A stretch of DNA of 64,000 nt from CAWIHK01 sp963835935 (GCA_963835935.1 CAWIHK010000002.1:372001-436000); one strand, 5' to 3'. Numbered from the stretch's first letter, positions 1 through 9,344 are shown. The notes: generated by a model not told the origin, from the letters alone. Translations and numbers: made by a program.

Positions 1-462
1 AATCTGGTCTTTTAAAGCTTCGGCTGCAGCTCCAATGGGATACTGCACCAAAACATACGCACGCCACATTTCACCATCTTTTTGAATTTTCTGTTTTGCA
101 ATACGGCTGCCTGAGAGACTTGTCGAAACGATGGTTTTTGTTGCTTGTGTAAACATCTGAAGAAGCTGTGCATCTTTTCCAACGCCTGTTTCTTCATCGA
201 ACTTCTTTTGCAGACCGTTGATTTTCAACTCAACCTGCCGCCCGATTTCCGCGCGGCCTGCGGTTGCGGCTTTGTCAACTGCAAGCTGCATATCCTGAGA
301 AGGAGCAGTCGATGTGGCAAAAATATAATTCGGATCCTGTGGTGGATTGGAAAACCAATCCGGAATATCGCCTTCAGAAGTTGACTGCAACGATTTCGAT
401 CCGCCGCATCCGACGAACAAAACGATAGTGAGCAGCGAGCACAACAATAATAATTTTGACAT
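1..462 (-). CDS. LPP20-family lipoprotein, C-terminus cut by window edge
   Basis: The reading frame stays open from an ATG at 462 to the left edge, so 154 codons are visible and the C-terminus is missing. A strong ribosome site (GGAGG, five bases upstream) fixes the start. The N-terminus is a lipoprotein signal with lipobox LFVGC (Cys19). The following motif, IPDWFSNPPQDPNYIFA, then an alanine-rich helix (DKAATAGRAEIGRQVE), is the pattern of LPP20-type lipoproteins: a short W-x-x-x-P segment followed by a domain that begins with repeated alanines. The next gene upstream has the same kind of domain, so the two look like paralogues at the end of the LpoB-like operon. The function of the family is unknown; an envelope role is inferred from the neighbours. 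Confidence 0.75.
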   Translation of the reverse strand, partial: MSKLLLLCSLLTIVLFVGCGGSKSLQSTSEGDIPDWFSNPPQDPNYIFATSTAPSQDMQLAVDKAATAGRAEIGRQVELKINGLQKKFDEETGVGKDAQLLQMFTQATKTIVSTSLSGSRIAKQKIQKDGEMWRAYVLVQYPIGAAAEALKDQI

Positions 463-504
463 ATTACCTCCTATAAATGTGTGAATGGTGAATGAATTAT
501 ACTG

Positions 505-1503
505 TTATTTTCTTACTAATCCGTCAAAATATTCATTTAGTTTCCCGGAAAAATCTGTTTGAATTTTTTGCGTCATCGTTCGTTTAGCGCGTGCACGGGC
601 TTCACTGGCTGACAGGTGACCTTCACGTCCCTTCTCGCTGAATGAAGCAAGCGTCGTCTTTTCCATATCAACAACAGAGAGAGCATAACTCCAGCGTACA
701 AATTTTTCTTCACGATGAAGATCGATATCTTCAAACTCTACCGATCCTGTTATTGTCAATAATCCGTCCTTCTTAATAATAAATCCCTGGTCGGTCAGCA
801 TGCCCTTCACTGCATTGGAAATCGTTCCCTCGCCATCACCTTGTATGTTCAATGCGAATGGAATACCCTTTCGAGCCGAAAGCAACATCTTTTGAACCTT
901 CACATCATCGTACTTTGATTTTGATTGATAAGTCATTCCGGGTATTATAATAGTGAGTTGATTCTTTAAAGGTTCATTGATTTTATCAAAAACATAAGCG
1001 GCATTCATATAAGCATATTTCAAGATGGGATCATTAGCTTTTATCGATTGATTTATGCACGAATCCATCAGCGCTTCATTCTCTTCAATCTTCTTTTGAT
1101 AGATATCTGCAGTCGGTTGACGTTCGAGAACGGCCAGTATGTAAGTTCTTCCGGTATTATCCGTAAAACTTTCCGCATACTGTACGTTATATAATGTCTG
1201 ATCGCTCGAAACAGAAATATTTTTTGTGGTCTCGTTCTGGTGTTCGAGAGTCGAATGTGCCGGTGAAGTAAATAATTCCTTGTACCTGTCGGTGACGGTT
1301 TGTTCCGCTTTTATTGTCGATTGAAATATCGTAGCAAGATTTGCCGCGGCATCATTTTCCGCACTTTTGCGTGTGTCGCCTACACCGATTGCTGTTAGAT
1401 ATCGATCCGCAGGGTATATACTCTGTGGTGCATCGACCCATGCCGGCTTCTGCTGTGAGAAAGCAGACGCCGCAATAAAACAACCGATTAGAATGTATTT
1501 CAT
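505..1503 (-). CDS. LPP20-domain exported protein
   Basis: A 332-residue protein with a cleavable signal peptide (MKYILIGCFIAASAFSQQ) but no convincing lipobox. KPAWVDAPQSIYPADRYL and then AIGVGDTRKSAENDAAAN match the LPP20 N-terminal pattern seen in the next gene downstream. About 200 further residues of mixed alpha/beta character follow, including DGEGTISNAVKGML and a serine/arginine-rich helix near the end; I do not recognise them. Start choice: five ATGs lie within 15 bases (1515-1503). I chose the last, which has AAGGTG about eight bases upstream; the first (1515) overlaps the stop of the upstream gene as ATGA. Either way the gene is translationally linked to the COG3014-like gene. Probably a periplasmic or outer-membrane accessory of the same envelope cluster. 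Confidence 0.7.
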   Translation of the reverse strand: MKYILIGCFIAASAFSQQKPAWVDAPQSIYPADRYLTAIGVGDTRKSAENDAAANLATIFQSTIKAEQTVTDRYKELFTSPAHSTLEHQNETTKNISVSSDQTLYNVQYAESFTDNTGRTYILAVLERQPTADIYQKKIEENEALMDSCINQSIKANDPILKYAYMNAAYVFDKINEPLKNQLTIIIPGMTYQSKSKYDDVKVQKMLLSARKGIPFALNIQGDGEGTISNAVKGMLTDQGFIIKKDGLLTITGSVEFEDIDLHREEKFVRWSYALSVVDMEKTTLASFSEKGREGHLSASEARARAKRTMTQKIQTDFSGKLNEYFDGLVRK

Positions 1504-1511
1504 AGCCATCA

Positions 1512-2891
1512 TCACCTTAGATAAAAAGATTGAACAAGATTCAATCCTGTTTGAGCAACATTAATATCTTTTTCGTCGATATATAATAGTAACCCGTTTG
1601 CATCATAATATTTGAGAGTGATGTGATGATTTCCCGGATTCACTTCTGCTTCTCCGATCAACACTTTTGCCGGGAAATATCTAGATAAACGAAGATCCGC
1701 TTGTTCCGAAACATCAACAGCAGCACTTGTGGCGGCTCGTGTCAATTCACCCATCCAACCACCTCCTGTTTTTTTATCCAACTCGACATTTGCCTTCTCA
1801 TTCGCAATTCCTTTGACGATGGTGCGGATGATCGTTTTAATATATACGATTTTTTCTTTCATTTTGTACGTGTCTTCTGTCACATTTTCAAGACTTTCTA
1901 ATGTTTGGAGATCGACTGCCGGGCCATGGTCAATCTCTACTGATATCCGTGCAACTTTGCTTCCAAATTTTTCCATGTAAGGAAGCGCAAATTTGAAATG
2001 ATATCCATCGGTCATTTTTGGCCATGGTATCATTTCTAGTTGTTGTTCGTTTTTTCCATTCGAGGTATAAATCGCTATGGCGTCCTTGAAGGTATGTATT
2101 GTTAAAGTTCGGGCAAACAACTGCGGTGATTTACCGACAAAACTAAAAAAATCAATTTTTGCTTTTTCGGATTCCTGAAAGTACTCTTCACATTCAGGTT
2201 CCGGGAAATTATAAATCTGACTTTGCGAATGCCATGCTTCATCAAACTTTTCCAGATCAAGCTGGGCATCGTCATCCTTTCCTTCGGCACGATACATCAG
2301 TGCGCTCAAATATCTTCCCAATGCGGAATTATGAAATTGAATTTTTGCGACAGAAAATTTCTTATGTGCATCGCCCACCGAGTTGTATTCTTCCGCGATT
2401 TTTCCATAACGATCTTCAAGAGTAGCCAGTTTATTGTCGATACGGCGTATTTCCACGTACGCCTCATCGTACTGGTTTTGCTGCAGATAATTCAGCGCCT
2501 TAAACACATTGAGGTATATGTCTTCGTACGTTTCACCGCTGTAATCGAGCACATTATCATTCAACAACAATGAAGCGGCGGCTTTCGAAATACTTTTGGT
2601 GTAAAGTTCGTCGATAGCTTCTTCGGCATTCGTTAAACATTCGTTGCTTCGCCGCGCATTTCCAGCATAATGATATAACATTCCTAAATCTAAATAGTAG
2701 AGCACGCGATCTTTTTTCTCGTAGCAACGATCTTTCGAAGCTTCAAGCAGTGAGACGGCAGAAGAATATTGTTGAGCTGCAATTTGCCGGTCAACATCGG
2801 CAAACTGTTCTTTATGAGATCGCAAACCGGCACAACCGGCGAGTAACCATAAAAGTCCACCGATGCATAAAGTTTTTATGCTTATGTTCAC
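1512..2891 (-). CDS. COG3014-like TPR lipoprotein
   Basis: A 459-residue lipoprotein with lipobox LLAGC (Cys20), starting at a GTG preceded by AGGAAGAG. Residues about 30-240 are helical and TPR-like: YYLDLGMLYHYAGNARRS, then NVFKALNYLQQNQYDEAYVE and an ALMYRAEGKDDDAQLDLEKF helix pair. A beta-rich second half contains the conserved segments DVSEQADLRLSRYFPAK and VLIGEAEVNPGNHHITLKYY and ends in a beta strand. This arrangement matches the uncharacterised COG3014 family, which from memory is often next to LPP20 and LpoB-like genes. It lies 30 bases downstream of the LpoB-like gene and overlaps the following LPP20 gene, so the four genes look like one operon. A scaffolding role in cell-wall synthesis is an inference from context. 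Confidence 0.75.
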   Translation of the reverse strand: MNISIKTLCIGGLLWLLAGCAGLRSHKEQFADVDRQIAAQQYSSAVSLLEASKDRCYEKKDRVLYYLDLGMLYHYAGNARRSNECLTNAEEAIDELYTKSISKAAASLLLNDNVLDYSGETYEDIYLNVFKALNYLQQNQYDEAYVEIRRIDNKLATLEDRYGKIAEEYNSVGDAHKKFSVAKIQFHNSALGRYLSALMYRAEGKDDDAQLDLEKFDEAWHSQSQIYNFPEPECEEYFQESEKAKIDFFSFVGKSPQLFARTLTIHTFKDAIAIYTSNGKNEQQLEMIPWPKMTDGYHFKFALPYMEKFGSKVARISVEIDHGPAVDLQTLESLENVTEDTYKMKEKIVYIKTIIRTIVKGIANEKANVELDKKTGGGWMGELTRAATSAAVDVSEQADLRLSRYFPAKVLIGEAEVNPGNHHITLKYYDANGLLLYIDEKDINVAQTGLNLVQSFYLR

Positions 2892-2921
2892 GTCTCTTCC
2901 TATCTCGGTTGCAATGTATTG

Positions 2922-3521
2922 TTACCAGGTGGAACCGGAACGCTGGACGATCTTCTTAATCTGTTTCGTGTCGATCCATGCTTTCTCATTCGTTTCGACA
3001 TTGATCAATTCCAAATCGACTTGATAGAATTTGGTTTCTGTTCCTTCGATACGGTCAACCTGATCTGTAATCGTTCCCCGGAGCATATAATCAGCGCCCG
3101 CTTCTGCGGCAAGTCGTTTTGCAGTTTCTTCCGACGCCTGCGACTGCTGGTCAAGCCGTTCCTGACGAACCTCATCACGTTCCTTCTTTGTGGCCACGAA
3201 AGTTACTTTGCCGCTGTTAACAAGTTCACGTTCAATGTCTTTCGTGAAAATTTCCGATTGGATGTGTTCGGAACTCAAGTTGCGTATAGTACCGATTATT
3301 ATTATCGGCTTTTTGTTATTTATCTTCACAAATTCATTGAGCCATGGACGAGTTAACAGGCTGGAAATCATTTGCTCGGCCACGAGACGTGAATCTGTGT
3401 CGTTCCATCGACCGCTCAGATCGGTTTGTTGATCGGCGGCGACGCGGCTAACCTGGCGTGATGAGCCGCATCCTAATGCTAAAAACGCTAAAACCAAAAA
3501 AGAAAAGGGCAATAGTTTCAT
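2922..3521 (-). CDS. lpoB: LpoB-like penicillin-binding protein activator lipoprotein
   Basis: A 199-residue lipoprotein with lipobox LALGCGS (Cys18) and a strong ribosome site (GAGGAG). Features of the LpoB family: DLSGRWNDTDSRLVAEQM, then a strand KPIIIIGTIRNLSSEHI, then FTKDIERELVNSGKVTFVA, a charged helix, GADYMLRGTITDQVD and a final strand carrying LINVETNEKAW. In Escherichia coli LpoB spans the periplasm and activates the peptidoglycan synthase PBP1b; length (213 residues there) and strand order fit. Whether it activates a class A PBP here is inferred. It is the first gene of the minus-strand cluster and is divergent from the secreted protein at 3931. The alternative is a CsgG-like assembly protein, which has related folds. 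Confidence 0.8.
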   Translation of the reverse strand: MKLLPFSFLVLAFLALGCGSSRQVSRVAADQQTDLSGRWNDTDSRLVAEQMISSLLTRPWLNEFVKINNKKPIIIIGTIRNLSSEHIQSEIFTKDIERELVNSGKVTFVATKKERDEVRQERLDQQSQASEETAKRLAAEAGADYMLRGTITDQVDRIEGTETKFYQVDLELINVETNEKAWIDTKQIKKIVQRSGSTW

Positions 3522-3855
3522 TTGTTTCTCCTCGTTTTATTGCTTGCGATGCTATTCATTGTAAAATTTTGATAGTATTTCATCAGAGCATAGTTCTCGA
3601 AAATAGCTTGAAAAATGAAAGTTGAATGATATTAAGAGATTTTCTTTTGAAATGCAAATAAACATATCCTATTCTATAATATTTATATTTTATGAATTTA
3701 TTTCCAAAATCGCCATCGATTTATTTTTTAATAATACAAGCATAATGGGCTCATCATTGTTATTAATTTTCCGATTATTTACCTTATGTAATAATTTTAA
3801 TTAAGAAGTTAATAAGTTTTTATTCACGGAGAAAGGATATAACAAGACTGAATGG

Positions 3856-3883
3856 TTTAAAAAAAGATTTTTTTCTACATTTG
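3856..3883 (+). promoter_or_regulatory. Possible Bacteroidota-type promoter in the 3522-3930 spacer
   Basis: The 409-base spacer between the divergent lpoB-like gene and the secreted protein is very AT-rich and holds no credible gene. TACATTTG at 3876-3883 fits the Bacteroidota -7 consensus TAnnTTTG. TTTA at 3856-3859 could be the -33 element, but the gap is three or four bases shorter than usual and one base differs from TTTG. It would give a start near 3890, about 40 bases before the chosen ATG. Confidence 0.3.
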
Positions 3884-3930
3884 ATAACCGTATAAACATG
3901 TCATTCTTATTTAAAATTGAGGAGGGAAAA

Positions 3931-5778
3931 ATGAAAAGAATTGTCGTTGCTAATATTATACTGCTATTTATGCGCTTGGTTTTTTGTTGTGAATTAATTC
4001 ATGCCGAAGTTGAACCCAATAATACTCCAGATCAAGCAAATACTCTCGCTCCAAATGGATCGGACACCGGCCACTTGGATATTTCGAGCGATACACAGGA
4101 TTGGTGGAAAATAACCATTACATCTGAGGGAGCATTAATTGTTGCAACGCTTTCTGATGCATCATTAGAAATCGATAATTATCTTTATGATAGTGATAAA
4201 ACTACACAGCTTGCCCATTATCTTCACGGTGGATCGCAACCCGAGGATACAACTGAATATATGAATCTCTTACCGGGTACATACTATGTAAAAACTTATT
4301 GTTATTCGGGCCAGGGATCATATACGATTACGTCAAAGTTCATACCGGCTCAATATCAGAACGATACCGAACCAAACGATTCAGCTGCAGTCGCCACAAC
4401 ATTTCCTGTTAACACCAGCGGAACCGGCCATCTCGGCTTCTATGGAAATGGTTATACGGATCAAGTTGATTGGCGAAAGGTGACAATTCCGGGAGATGGG
4501 GAGTTAATTATTTCTACATATTCAGACCCGACAATTGAAATTGACAACTATATTTATGACCCGAACAACCTGACGGAACTCGCCGGATATCTTCATGGCG
4601 GATCGCATCCTGAAGATACGTCGGAGTTTGTTAATTTAGTTGCAGGCACATATTACATCAGAACTCTCGATTATGGCGGATATGGAAGCTACACTATTAA
4701 AAATCAATTCATACCAGCAAACCTACCGAATGACACTGAGCCAAACGATTCGGCTGGAGCTGCTATACCGCTAGTGCTCAATGGAAACAGCACAGGACAT
4801 CTTGGTTTCCAAAATGGCAGTTATAGAGATAATGAAGACTGGCGCAAGGTAACAACAACACAAGATGGTCAATTTATTATTGCAACATATTCGGATGTAA
4901 CGTTGGAGATTGATAATTACATTTATGATCAAGATAAAACTACACAACTAGCCGGATATCTTCACGGCGGATCTCAGCCTGAAGACACCTCCGAAGTCCT
5001 TAATCTTGGCCCGGGCACGTACTACGTTCGAAGTTTTGCGTATAGCGGATACGGCAGTTATACCATCAAACACATTTTCATTCCAGCGCCTCTCACAAAC
5101 GACATCGAGCCGAATGATACAATTACACAGGCAGTGGCTCTCCCACTCAACACGGTTAAATCAGGGCACCTTGGATATCAAAAGGCAACGGTCGTCGATA
5201 GGCTGGACTATTATTCCTTCACACTCTCGCAACCGGCGGATACGCTTTTTGTACGAGTCGATAACACTGTAGGATTAGATGTCGACCTCAATCTTTATGA
5301 CAGCAATGGACAATATATTACGCAGGCTTCGAGGAGTGGAATATGGGAACTTCTAATAGCGCCGCAACTCGCTGCAGGCACCTATTATGTCGAAGCCAAG
5401 GCATACACCGGATTCGGCTCGTACTATATTATCGCATCAACGACTCGGCCGGGCGAACATCTCGTGGATGTGAAAACCACACGGACTCAAATTCCAACAG
5501 AATGGTCGCTACTGCAAAACTATCCGAATCCGTTTAATCCATCGACAACAATCCGATACAGTCTCCCCTATCAGAGCAGAGTAACACTCACAATTTATAA
5601 TATACTCGGACAAGTGGTGAGCGAGTTAGTGAATGGAACACAAGAAGCCGGTTGGAGAGAAGTCCGCTGGAACGCAAAGGCCGCATCCGGAATGTATATA
5701 TATAGATTGACTGCTGTATCTACAAGTGATCCAAATAAGAGATTTGTACAAACGAAGAAGATGATGTTGGTTCGTTAA
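3931..5778 (+). CDS. Secreted four-repeat PPC-type protein with type IX sorting tail
   Basis: A 615-residue secreted protein. The start at 3931 has GGAGG five bases upstream; an in-frame ATG at 3898 lacks a site. A signal peptide ends near LIHAEVEPNN. Four repeats of about 120 residues begin at residues near 27, 147, 270 and 393, each opening with EPN(N/D) and a GHL motif and closing with GTYYV and GSYTI. This is the pattern of bacterial pre-peptidase C-terminal (PPC) domains, beta-sandwich binding modules usually attached to proteases or glycosidases. Repeats 1-3 share LYD/IYD and YLHGGSxPEDT almost exactly and look recently duplicated; repeat 4 is divergent. There is no catalytic domain. 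Residues about 524-615 are a type IX tail (LLQNYPNPFNPSTTIRYSLP, then ILGQVV and GMYIYRL). Likely a cell-surface adhesin or binding protein. Confidence 0.8.
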   Translation: MKRIVVANIILLFMRLVFCCELIHAEVEPNNTPDQANTLAPNGSDTGHLDISSDTQDWWKITITSEGALIVATLSDASLEIDNYLYDSDKTTQLAHYLHGGSQPEDTTEYMNLLPGTYYVKTYCYSGQGSYTITSKFIPAQYQNDTEPNDSAAVATTFPVNTSGTGHLGFYGNGYTDQVDWRKVTIPGDGELIISTYSDPTIEIDNYIYDPNNLTELAGYLHGGSHPEDTSEFVNLVAGTYYIRTLDYGGYGSYTIKNQFIPANLPNDTEPNDSAGAAIPLVLNGNSTGHLGFQNGSYRDNEDWRKVTTTQDGQFIIATYSDVTLEIDNYIYDQDKTTQLAGYLHGGSQPEDTSEVLNLGPGTYYVRSFAYSGYGSYTIKHIFIPAPLTNDIEPNDTITQAVALPLNTVKSGHLGYQKATVVDRLDYYSFTLSQPADTLFVRVDNTVGLDVDLNLYDSNGQYITQASRSGIWELLIAPQLAAGTYYVEAKAYTGFGSYYIIASTTRPGEHLVDVKTTRTQIPTEWSLLQNYPNPFNPSTTIRYSLPYQSRVTLTIYNILGQVVSELVNGTQEAGWREVRWNAKAASGMYIYRLTAVSTSDPNKRFVQTKKMMLVR

Positions 5779-5797
5779 AATTTTATTCTAAGATTAA

Positions 5798-5826
5798 AGC
5801 CCCGGTCAATCGACTGGGGCTTTTTT
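5798..5826 (+). terminator. Rho-independent terminator after the PPC-repeat gene
   Basis: A ten-base stem AGCCCCGGTC / GACTGGGGCT (one G-U pair), four-base loop AATC, followed by six T. It starts 20 bases after the stop codon at 5778 and separates this gene from the convergent membrane protein gene. Confidence 0.85.
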
Positions 5827-5905
5827 ATATGTAGTTTATAATGATTAAATAAAAATTCTCGCTTTATTCAAAATATCACCAATTCACTCAATTCTCGTCC
5901 GATGG

Positions 5906-7412
5906 CTATCGGATAGAATATATCCTCCATGGCCCAAAATCGCCAAGCTTTTTTACATCCTTTGCTTTGTCGAGACATATTTTATAATCAAAACTCCAGA
6001 ACACAAGAAGATCGATTCCCTTTTTCTTGAGCATAGGAATATCCGGTGGATTTTCAATTTTAAGGAGAGGAATTTCTGGGGTTGCTGGATCAAAACCTGA
6101 ATTATATATAAATCGCTCGGGATGCTGAGATGCAATCATAACGTTTACATAAGGCCATAAGTTGGTTTCTATGAGAATTTTCCCCGACCCATCGGGAGAA
6201 GATTCCCGAAGCTGTTTGTTCACGAAACGGCCTGCAGCGAGATCATAATTATCAAACGCGGTCATCTCTGTTTCTGTAAGCAATTGGTGCACACATAATG
6301 CAAATAAACCTAAGAATAAAACCTGTGCAATTCCTTTTTGGATGAACGATATTGATCGTAATATATCCAGCCTTTGGAAAAACCAGTGTGCCGTGAAGAG
6401 AACGAGCAGAAAACTCCAGAGTGCAGGAACTCTCCAGAATGAATGTGACGGCAACCCGTTGCCAAAAAGAGCGATGAGTGTTATCATTAAAAAAGCTGAA
6501 AAAGGAATTAATAAAAAATATTTGTTGTTCTTGTTCTTCCGATAAAACGAAGGTATCAAAAGAACACCAACAATATTTAATGTTAATATATTCTGCTTAA
6601 TAAATTGAGTAAGCGGATTATTTATCATTAACGAATAAGTATCATACCCGAAAAATTTTGTATATCTCGCTGAGGTATCCGCCATGAATCCAAAAATGCG
6701 TCCGTTCTGAACATAATGCAAAATAATCCAAAAAATTGGAAAGATAATTGCCATTACTATTGGGATGAATATAAATTTCTTCTGTATGCCGATATCACCG
6801 AGTTTGTGTTGAGTAATTATAAAATTAAAAATCGAAAAAGCGGCAGCAAAGAGCCAGCCTTCGTATCGAATTGAACTGACTGCGGCAAAAAAAATCGCTG
6901 CAATAATAATATCCCGCCGCCGGTCTTTAATCATCCAACGATAAGTGAAAGCCATAGCAAAAGTTATTACAGCAAAAAACATAATTTCCGATAAAGGAAC
7001 AGCCGTTAACAAAATCCGAAAAGGCATCAAAACCGCAATCAAACCGGTGAACCCGGTTGTCAATTTGTTTCTGAAGAGTAGATCAGACAACCAAATCAAA
7101 GCCGCAAGAGCCAGCATACCAAAGAGGTAACTCACAATTCGTGGTGTAATAAATAGATCCGAATAAATGGTAAGTGCAGATGCCATGACGATTCGATAGA
7201 ATGGAAGCCATACAGTTGCTTCAGGCTGATTGCCATGCATCCAATTATACGTTTCCAGCGTACGGCCGCTCTCATCCGATTGAGATTGAATAGAATCCGC
7301 TGTTGAATAGCAATAATTGAATTATCGAAGCTAAAACGATTGATATAACTAAAAATGGCAGAATTCCATTTTTTCGAAACAATCCATATTTCTTATTTTT
7401 CTTTGAAATCAT
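5906..7412 (-). pseudogene. GT-C-like polytopic membrane glycosyltransferase, frameshifted near the N-terminus
   Basis: The intact frame (ATG at 7240) gives 444 residues with about ten hydrophobic helices and a soluble C-terminal tail (ILIETNLWPYVNVMIASQHP, then GFDPATPEIP and GIDLLVFWSFD). This layout is typical of lipid-linked-sugar-dependent GT-C mannosyl/arabinosyl transferases and their relatives. The real start seems to be an ATG at 7412: MISKKNKKYGLFRKNG is followed by a membrane helix, but that frame stops at 7272-7274. The other frame supplies SDESGRTLETYNWMHGNQ just upstream of 7240, including the Asp-Glu pair expected in the first outer loop of GT-C enzymes. A one-base indel between 7275 and 7321 would join them. 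Either a broken gene or a sequencing error. It follows the aldo-keto reductase gene by about 40 bases. Confidence 0.6.
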
Positions 7413-7451
7413 TTTGGGACAGGAATTCTCAACAATTTATTTTCTTTAAAT

Positions 7452-8447
7452 CTACGACGAGAGTATACTATCAATTTTTTTCAACTCATCCGGAGTAAAT
7501 GTTAAGTTTTTCAAAGTCCCGATTGCATCCTCAATTTGCGAAACCCGACTCGCGCCGATAAGAGCCGAGGTTACTTCCGGATAACGCATCACCCAGGCAA
7601 GCGACATTTGCACAAGTTTTTGTCCGCGTTGCAGTGCAAGTTCATTCAGACGCCGAACTTTGGAAATTTTTTCTTCTGTAATTTGATTTGGCCGAAGGAA
7701 TCCATGCGGCTTTGCTGCGCGTGAGTCTTCCGGAATTCCTTTCAAATATCTATCGGTCAACAATCCCTGTGCGAGAGGTGAAAATACGATGCTTCCGATT
7801 CCTTTTTCTCGAAGCACATCCAGCAAGCCATCTTCAATCCATCTGTTAAACATGTTATAGTTTGGTTGATGGATGAGGCACGGTGTTCCAAGCGCCTTTA
7901 AAATTTCCGACGCTTGCCGTGTCATATCTGCCGGATAGTTTGAAACTCCCGCATACAACGCTTTGCCGCTGCGAACGATCGAGTCGAGCGCCTGCATAGT
8001 TTCTTCCAACGGAGTATTTGGATCGGGCCGATGGTGGTAGAAGATATTGACATAATCCAATCCCATTCGTTTCAAACTTTGGTCCAGACTTGCAATAAGG
8101 TACTTTCGTGTTCCCCAATCACCGTATGGTCCCGGCCACATTAGATATCCGGCTTTAGAAGAAACGAGAAGTTCATCACGGTAACTTGATAAATCCTGAT
8201 GGAAAATTTTCCCAAATGTTTCTTCAGCAGAACCGGGAGGCGGTCCATAATTATTCGCAAGATCGAAATGTGTAATACCGAGATCGAATGCACACCAAAT
8301 CAAACGCCTGGAATTTTCGAGAGTGTCCACTCCGCCAAAATTATGCCACAATCCTAGAGAGATGGCCGGAAGTTTGAGCCCACTCTGGCCGCAGCGATTA
8401 TATTTCATTGAATCGTATCGAGTATCAGCAGCGCGATATTCATCCAT
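7452..8447 (-). CDS. Aldo/keto reductase, L-glyceraldehyde-3-phosphate reductase-like
   Basis: A 331-residue NADPH-dependent reductase. The start at 8447 has AAAGGAA seven bases upstream; an in-frame ATG at 8462 is the alternative. The protein opens with RAADTRYDSMKYNRCGQSGL, the hallmark of the E. coli YghZ/Gpr group, which reduces L-glyceraldehyde 3-phosphate and detoxifies methylglyoxal. The aldo-keto tetrad is present: Asp and Tyr in FDLANNYGPP, Lys in LLVSSKAGY and His in NIFYHHRPDP. The cofactor-binding end has ALIGASRVSQIEDAIGTL. Length matches the family. The enzyme is cytosolic. The close match suggests the same activity; substrate cannot be proved from sequence. No functional link with its neighbours is evident. 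Confidence 0.88.
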   Translation of the reverse strand: MDEYRAADTRYDSMKYNRCGQSGLKLPAISLGLWHNFGGVDTLENSRRLIWCAFDLGITHFDLANNYGPPPGSAEETFGKIFHQDLSSYRDELLVSSKAGYLMWPGPYGDWGTRKYLIASLDQSLKRMGLDYVNIFYHHRPDPNTPLEETMQALDSIVRSGKALYAGVSNYPADMTRQASEILKALGTPCLIHQPNYNMFNRWIEDGLLDVLREKGIGSIVFSPLAQGLLTDRYLKGIPEDSRAAKPHGFLRPNQITEEKISKVRRLNELALQRGQKLVQMSLAWVMRYPEVTSALIGASRVSQIEDAIGTLKNLTFTPDELKKIDSILSS

Positions 8448-8581
8448 AAAGATTCCTTTCATTCCTGAAAATGATCATACAGATAAGAAAGGAAATTAAG
8501 TGAAAATAATCAACAGCAGGAAAAAAGGAAGAAGAGATTAAAGGTTCAGGGTTTAAGGATTTGGGATTTGTCGAGTTGCCT

Positions 8582-9055
8582 TTATTCCTCATTCATCAGC
8601 CATATTGTATTTCGAACTTCCTTAATTTGATGAACAATCTTTTCGATATTATTATCAGGGATAATTACCTGGATTTCATTTCTTGATTCTTCCAATTCCG
8701 CGATAAGGCGATCAAGTAAAAATACTTTCCCTTTGAAGGTTGGCGCTTTCGATTGCATCGCAATCAATGTGCGCACCTTGCGAATAAGGATTAATTGAAT
8801 TCTTTTGAGAACAAGTTCTTCTACATCTTTTCTTCGCTCTTCCACTTCCTGAAGCTGGATACTCTTTTGGTTTGATAGTTCAGCTATGAGATGAATGGCG
8901 ATTTGCCCTCGCTCAATGACAATATCAAGGCGATCGCTCAGCCTTAAGGAATTTGTAACATTATCCAGATGCGATCGAATTTGATCAATCGATTGAAAAG
9001 ATTCTTTCATTTTCTCCATATCACCTATATTATCGGAGTATTTAGGAACAGTCAT
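8582..9055 (-). CDS. Hypothetical coiled-coil protein
   Basis: A 157-residue protein that I do not recognise. It has no signal peptide or membrane helix and is almost wholly helical and charged: residues about 12-90 form amphipathic helices with ERGQIAIHLIAEL and QEVEERRKDVEEL, and another helix pair runs from about 105 to 155. It may be a soluble coiled-coil oligomer. The start is uncertain: 9055 is the longest reading, while internal ATGs at 9019 (MEKMKES) and 9010 also have purine-rich sequence upstream. It stands alone between a reductase and a repeat element, with 120 bases on its 3' side. Nothing in context points to a function. Confidence 0.5.
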   Translation of the reverse strand: MTVPKYSDNIGDMEKMKESFQSIDQIRSHLDNVTNSLRLSDRLDIVIERGQIAIHLIAELSNQKSIQLQEVEERRKDVEELVLKRIQLILIRKVRTLIAMQSKAPTFKGKVFLLDRLIAELEESRNEIQVIIPDNNIEKIVHQIKEVRNTIWLMNEE

Positions 9056-9156
9056 TAGCGTTGTAAACCGATTTGAAGGTTATTAAGAACTAAACTTATC
9101 AATAATGACTGCCGATAATTAGAGAAGAAAGAGAATTATTCGAAAATCGGGTTAAA

Positions 9157-9344
9157 TAATTCGTACTGAAAAACATCAGATTTCACGTTGGTCTCGACTT
9201 GCCTCGACTGAGCGAGGCAAAAGACACTCGACCAACGTGCTTTTTAACAGCTCGGTCGTCGAGCGATTTTAAAAAGAATATTTTATTTATCGATCCGCTT
9301 GCGGCGGAGAAACGACCGAATGAAGATTTTTTCAGCACGAACTA
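9157..9344. mobile_element. MITE-like element, copy 1 (188 bp)
   Basis: The ends are imperfect 17-base inverted repeats: TAATTCGTACTGAAAAA on the left and TTTTTCAGCACGAACTA on the right, 15 of 17 pairing. Inside is a hairpin at 9184-9239 (outer arms CACGTTGG/CCAACGTG, inner arms TTGCCTCG/CGAGGCAA) and a long-range pair CGGTCGT (9253-9259) / ACGACCG (9312-9318). TAAAT occurs at both edges (9153-9157 and 9343-9347), a possible target duplication. It has no transposase and no credible gene. A second copy lies at 45245-45427. The rest of the 9056-9500 spacer holds nothing I can name. Confidence 0.65.

Noticed and set aside
3622..3804. 60-residue open frame in the spacer upstream of the PPC-repeat gene
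   Set aside because: Very AT-rich, low complexity, no ribosome site.
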